Positions 15,048-16,473 of a DNA stretch of 16,473 nucleotides are shown here, piece after piece. The notes under the pieces were generated by a model. It was not told the DNA's origin, did no database searches, and saw only the letters and a program-made list of their open reading frames with translations. Every line of letters begins with the position of its first letter. The first letter of the stretch is position 1. A program made the position numbers and the translations under genes. This DNA comes from Avimuribaculum sp964395975 (GTDB taxonomy: Bacteria > Bacteroidota > Bacteroidia > Bacteroidales > Muribaculaceae): assembly GCA_964395975.1 (NCBI GenBank), contig CAYNBZ010000052.1:1-16473 (forward strand), in the 5' to 3' direction.

Positions 15048-15722
15048 ATGGCTAAGAAAGAGAATCCTCGTACGTCGATTGATGAGCTTAATGAGTCATT
15101 GTCATCGATTGAGCAAAAAGTAGAGCAGAACAAGAATTACATTTATTGGGTGTGTGGAGCAATAGTGGTTATTGCTATTGTCATACTTGGTTACGTCTAT
15201 GGCATCCGTAATCCTAACATAGAGAATGCGACTGCCGAAATATCGCATGCCGACATGCAATTGGCTCAAGGAAATGACTCGATTGCCCTTATACAATATA
15301 TGGCTGTGGCAGACAATTACAGCAACTCTGTAGCAAATCGTGCCAGCCTCAATGCGGCTATTCTACTATTTAACGGTGAAAAATATGACGAAGCAATAAG
15401 CTATATCAATAAATTCGACCCCGAGGGCATTATTGTTGGACCTGCTTCCCAATCGTTGCTTGGCGACTGCTATGTCAATACCGGGAAATATACCGAAGCA
15501 CTCGCTGCTTATGACAAGGCTATTTCACTGTCAAACGACAATAGCTATTATACACCTTTGTTCATGGTGAAAAAGGCTACCATCTACCGCGAACAGAAAA
15601 ATTATGCTGCCGAGGCAGATGTGTTTCAAGCAATCAAGGATAAATATCCCGATTTTTCGCGTAATTACAGCTTTAATGTTGATAAATATCTGAGCCGTGC
15701 ACGCGCTATGGCAGGCAAGTGA
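15048..15722 (+). CDS. Membrane-anchored tetratricopeptide-repeat protein
   Basis: 224-residue protein with a charged N-terminal cytoplasmic segment (1-30, probably coiled coil), one membrane helix (about 31-52) and an outside domain of TPR-like helix pairs. The clearest repeat is about 131-165 (SQSLLGDCYVNTGKYTEALAAYDKAI, quoted in part: GDCYVNTGKYTEA then YDKAI); neighbours lie at about 95-125 (NGEKYDEAISYI) and 168-203 (IYREQKNYAAEADVFQAI). The layout of a short cytoplasmic tail, one helix and periplasmic TPRs is like YfgM-type envelope scaffold proteins, but orthology is not shown. TPR domains bind other proteins; the partner is unknown. It has its own promoter and a strong terminator, so it is probably monocistronic. 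Confidence 0.85.
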   Translation: MAKKENPRTSIDELNESLSSIEQKVEQNKNYIYWVCGAIVVIAIVILGYVYGIRNPNIENATAEISHADMQLAQGNDSIALIQYMAVADNYSNSVANRASLNAAILLFNGEKYDEAISYINKFDPEGIIVGPASQSLLGDCYVNTGKYTEALAAYDKAISLSNDNSYYTPLFMVKKATIYREQKNYAAEADVFQAIKDKYPDFSRNYSFNVDKYLSRARAMAGK

Positions 15723-15752
15723 TATTCGAAAGAGGAGAAAAATCTAAAAAAA

Positions 15753-15803
15753 CGAGGAATTGGAGATTTGCAGGCAATGCAATTTCCAATTCCTCGCTTT
15801 TTT
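15753..15803 (+). terminator. Rho-independent terminator after the TPR gene
   Basis: A perfect 12-bp stem (CGAGGAATTGGA 15753-15764 with TCCAATTCCTCG 15785-15796), an inner TTGC/GCAA helix, then CTTTTTT. Seven A residues precede the stem (15746-15752), so it could also stop minus-strand transcription. It begins 30 bases past the TPR stop. Confidence 0.88.
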
Positions 15804-15812
15804 ATAAATTTG
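15783..15812 (+). promoter_or_regulatory. Candidate promoter of the alkyltransferase gene, overlapping the terminator
   Basis: TAAATTTG at 15805-15812 is a perfect TAnnTTTG -7 element; TTTC at 15783-15786, 18 bases upstream, is a partial -33 inside the terminator right arm. The transcription start would lie only a few bases before the ATG at 15822, so the leader is very short or absent. Confidence 0.42.
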
Positions 15813-15821
15813 GGTGGATTA

Positions 15822-16337
15822 ATGGTGAAATGTATAAAAACGCAGATTTATAATTGTGCTTGTGGGGATTTGTTGCTTGGATCTTTCGGCGGCAAATTAT
15901 GCTTGTGCAATTGGGTCGGCGGGCGGCATCAAGGCAGAATCGACCGGCGCGTGCAACGCATTTTACAAGCCGGTTATGAAAAGGGGACTTCAGACGTTAT
16001 ACAAAAGGCAATAAAACAATTGGATGAATATTTCGACCGTAAACGAATGCCGAGGTTTGACATACCGTTGCTTTTTGCCGGCAGTGATTTTCAAATGAAG
16101 GTATGGCATGAATTGATGAATATTCCGTATGGGGCAACAGTTTCATACTGCAAGGTTGCTGCGCGCATAGGTATGCCGCACGCTGTCAGGGCAGTTGCCA
16201 ATGCCATAGCAACTAATGCCATTTCCATCTTTGTCCCTTGCCACAGGGTGGTTGGCAGCAACAATTCGCTTGTCGGGTATGATGGCGGACTCGAAGCAAA
16301 AAAGTTTTTGCTTGATTTGGAAGGTGTGTCAGTATGA
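15822..16337 (+). CDS. ogt: Methylated-DNA--protein-cysteine S-methyltransferase (O6-alkylguanine alkyltransferase)
   Basis: 171-residue suicide repair protein that moves alkyl groups from O6-alkylguanine in DNA to its own cysteine. The active-site motif PCHRV is intact with C140 (IFVPCHRVVGSN). The DNA-binding helix-turn-helix and Arg finger are visible in MNIPYGATVSYC (99-110) and HAVRAVANAIATN (120-132), and the closing GYDGGLEAKKFLLDLE (152-167) is typical. An N-terminal domain of about 85 residues is present, but there is no Ada-type metal-binding or AraC region. I set the start at the ATG at 15822, preceded by GGTGGA. A longer frame from a TTG at 15768 would run through the terminator hairpin and is rejected. 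It is a single-gene unit ending at a strong terminator. Confidence 0.95.
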   Translation: MVKCIKTQIYNCACGDLLLGSFGGKLCLCNWVGGRHQGRIDRRVQRILQAGYEKGTSDVIQKAIKQLDEYFDRKRMPRFDIPLLFAGSDFQMKVWHELMNIPYGATVSYCKVAARIGMPHAVRAVANAIATNAISIFVPCHRVVGSNNSLVGYDGGLEAKKFLLDLEGVSV

Positions 16338-16364
16338 ATTGTGAAAAAGCAGGGCGATAACAAG

Positions 16365-16409
16365 AGGGTGACCCAAAAGTCAGTACCGACTGACGGGTCG
16401 CCCTTTTTT
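16365..16409 (+). terminator. Rho-independent terminator after the alkyltransferase gene
   Basis: A 10-bp outer stem with one G-U pair (AGGGTGACCC 16365-16374 with GGGTCGCCCT 16395-16404) encloses a 6-bp inner stem (GTCAGT/ACTGAC) closed by ACCG, followed by a run of T at 16404-16409. It starts 27 bases after the stop codon. The remaining 64 bases of the window show no gene. Confidence 0.92.
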
Positions 16410-16473
16410 GTTGTCTCCATCGATATTCTTGCAAGATATAAAAGTTAACGGTTATCCTCCTGAAAAAGAAGAA

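Noticed and set aside
15768..15821. N-terminal extension of the alkyltransferase from a TTG codon
   Set aside because: The first codons fall inside the terminator loop and right arm, the start is rare, and the ATG at 15822 gives the family-typical protein.
1..16473. Mobile elements, CRISPR arrays, tRNA or rRNA genes
   Set aside because: I saw no transposase or integrase, no spaced direct repeats, no tRNA-like cloverleaf and no conserved rRNA segments in the window.

Overview
The window looks like chromosomal DNA from a member of the Bacteroidales (Bacteroidota). Several genes carry family signatures typical of that order: a DUF4954 gene directly behind glmS, a DUF6249 membrane protein next to an ECF sigma factor, a DUF3467 protein and a NigD-like lipoprotein. 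Upstream regions repeatedly show the Bacteroidales -7 element TAnnTTTG, in several cases with a TTTG-like -33 element 18-20 bases before it, and there are few Shine-Dalgarno sequences. I cannot fix the genus. I see no insertion sequence, prophage, CRISPR array, tRNA or rRNA; it reads as a housekeeping stretch with several poorly characterised families mixed in.

Layout. (1) 58-1290, minus: M16 zinc peptidase, divergent from (2) 1479-2024, plus: rubrerythrin with its own promoter and a hairpin terminator downstream. (3) 2371-6228, plus: glmS and a DUF4954 beta-helix protein, 12 bases apart, so probably one transcript, ending at a long inverted repeat (6246-6300) that also overlaps the promoter of (4) rnz, ribonuclease Z, 6335-7270. 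(5) 7542-9275, plus: a three-gene cassette of DUF6249 membrane protein, ECF sigma factor and small two-helix membrane protein. The last two are coupled by an ATGA overlap, and the third is a candidate anti-sigma factor. (6) 9252-14774, minus: a compact six-gene run read as tcdA, lolD-like ATPase, NigD-like lipoprotein, DUF3467, cysS and an RluA-type pseudouridine synthase, with junctions of -4, -4, +16, +23 and -16 bases. Its last gene ends tail-to-tail inside the last gene of the sigma cassette. (7) 15048-15722, plus: a membrane-anchored TPR protein with a strong terminator. (8) 15822-16337, plus: an O6-alkylguanine-DNA alkyltransferase with a strong terminator.

How the genes fit together. 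The minus-strand operon joins tRNA modification (TcdA), tRNA charging (CysS) and RNA pseudouridylation (RluA type) with an envelope pair (LolD-like ATPase and a lipoprotein). glmS makes glucosamine-6-phosphate, the entry point to peptidoglycan and lipid A, and its DUF4954 partner has hexapeptide-like repeats of the kind found in sugar-nucleotide enzymes, although its function is unknown. Rubrerythrin (peroxide detoxification) and the alkyltransferase (alkylation repair) are stand-alone stress genes.

The most interesting items are the sigma/DUF6249/small membrane protein cassette, the glmS-DUF4954 pair, the long non-catalytic N-terminal half of the pseudouridine synthase, the inverted repeat at the rnz promoter, and an open reading frame that continues in frame past the rubrerythrin stop. 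Three starts (rnz, tcdA, lolD) and the alkyltransferase start were moved inward from the longest possible frame, using promoter position, overlap structure and family length.
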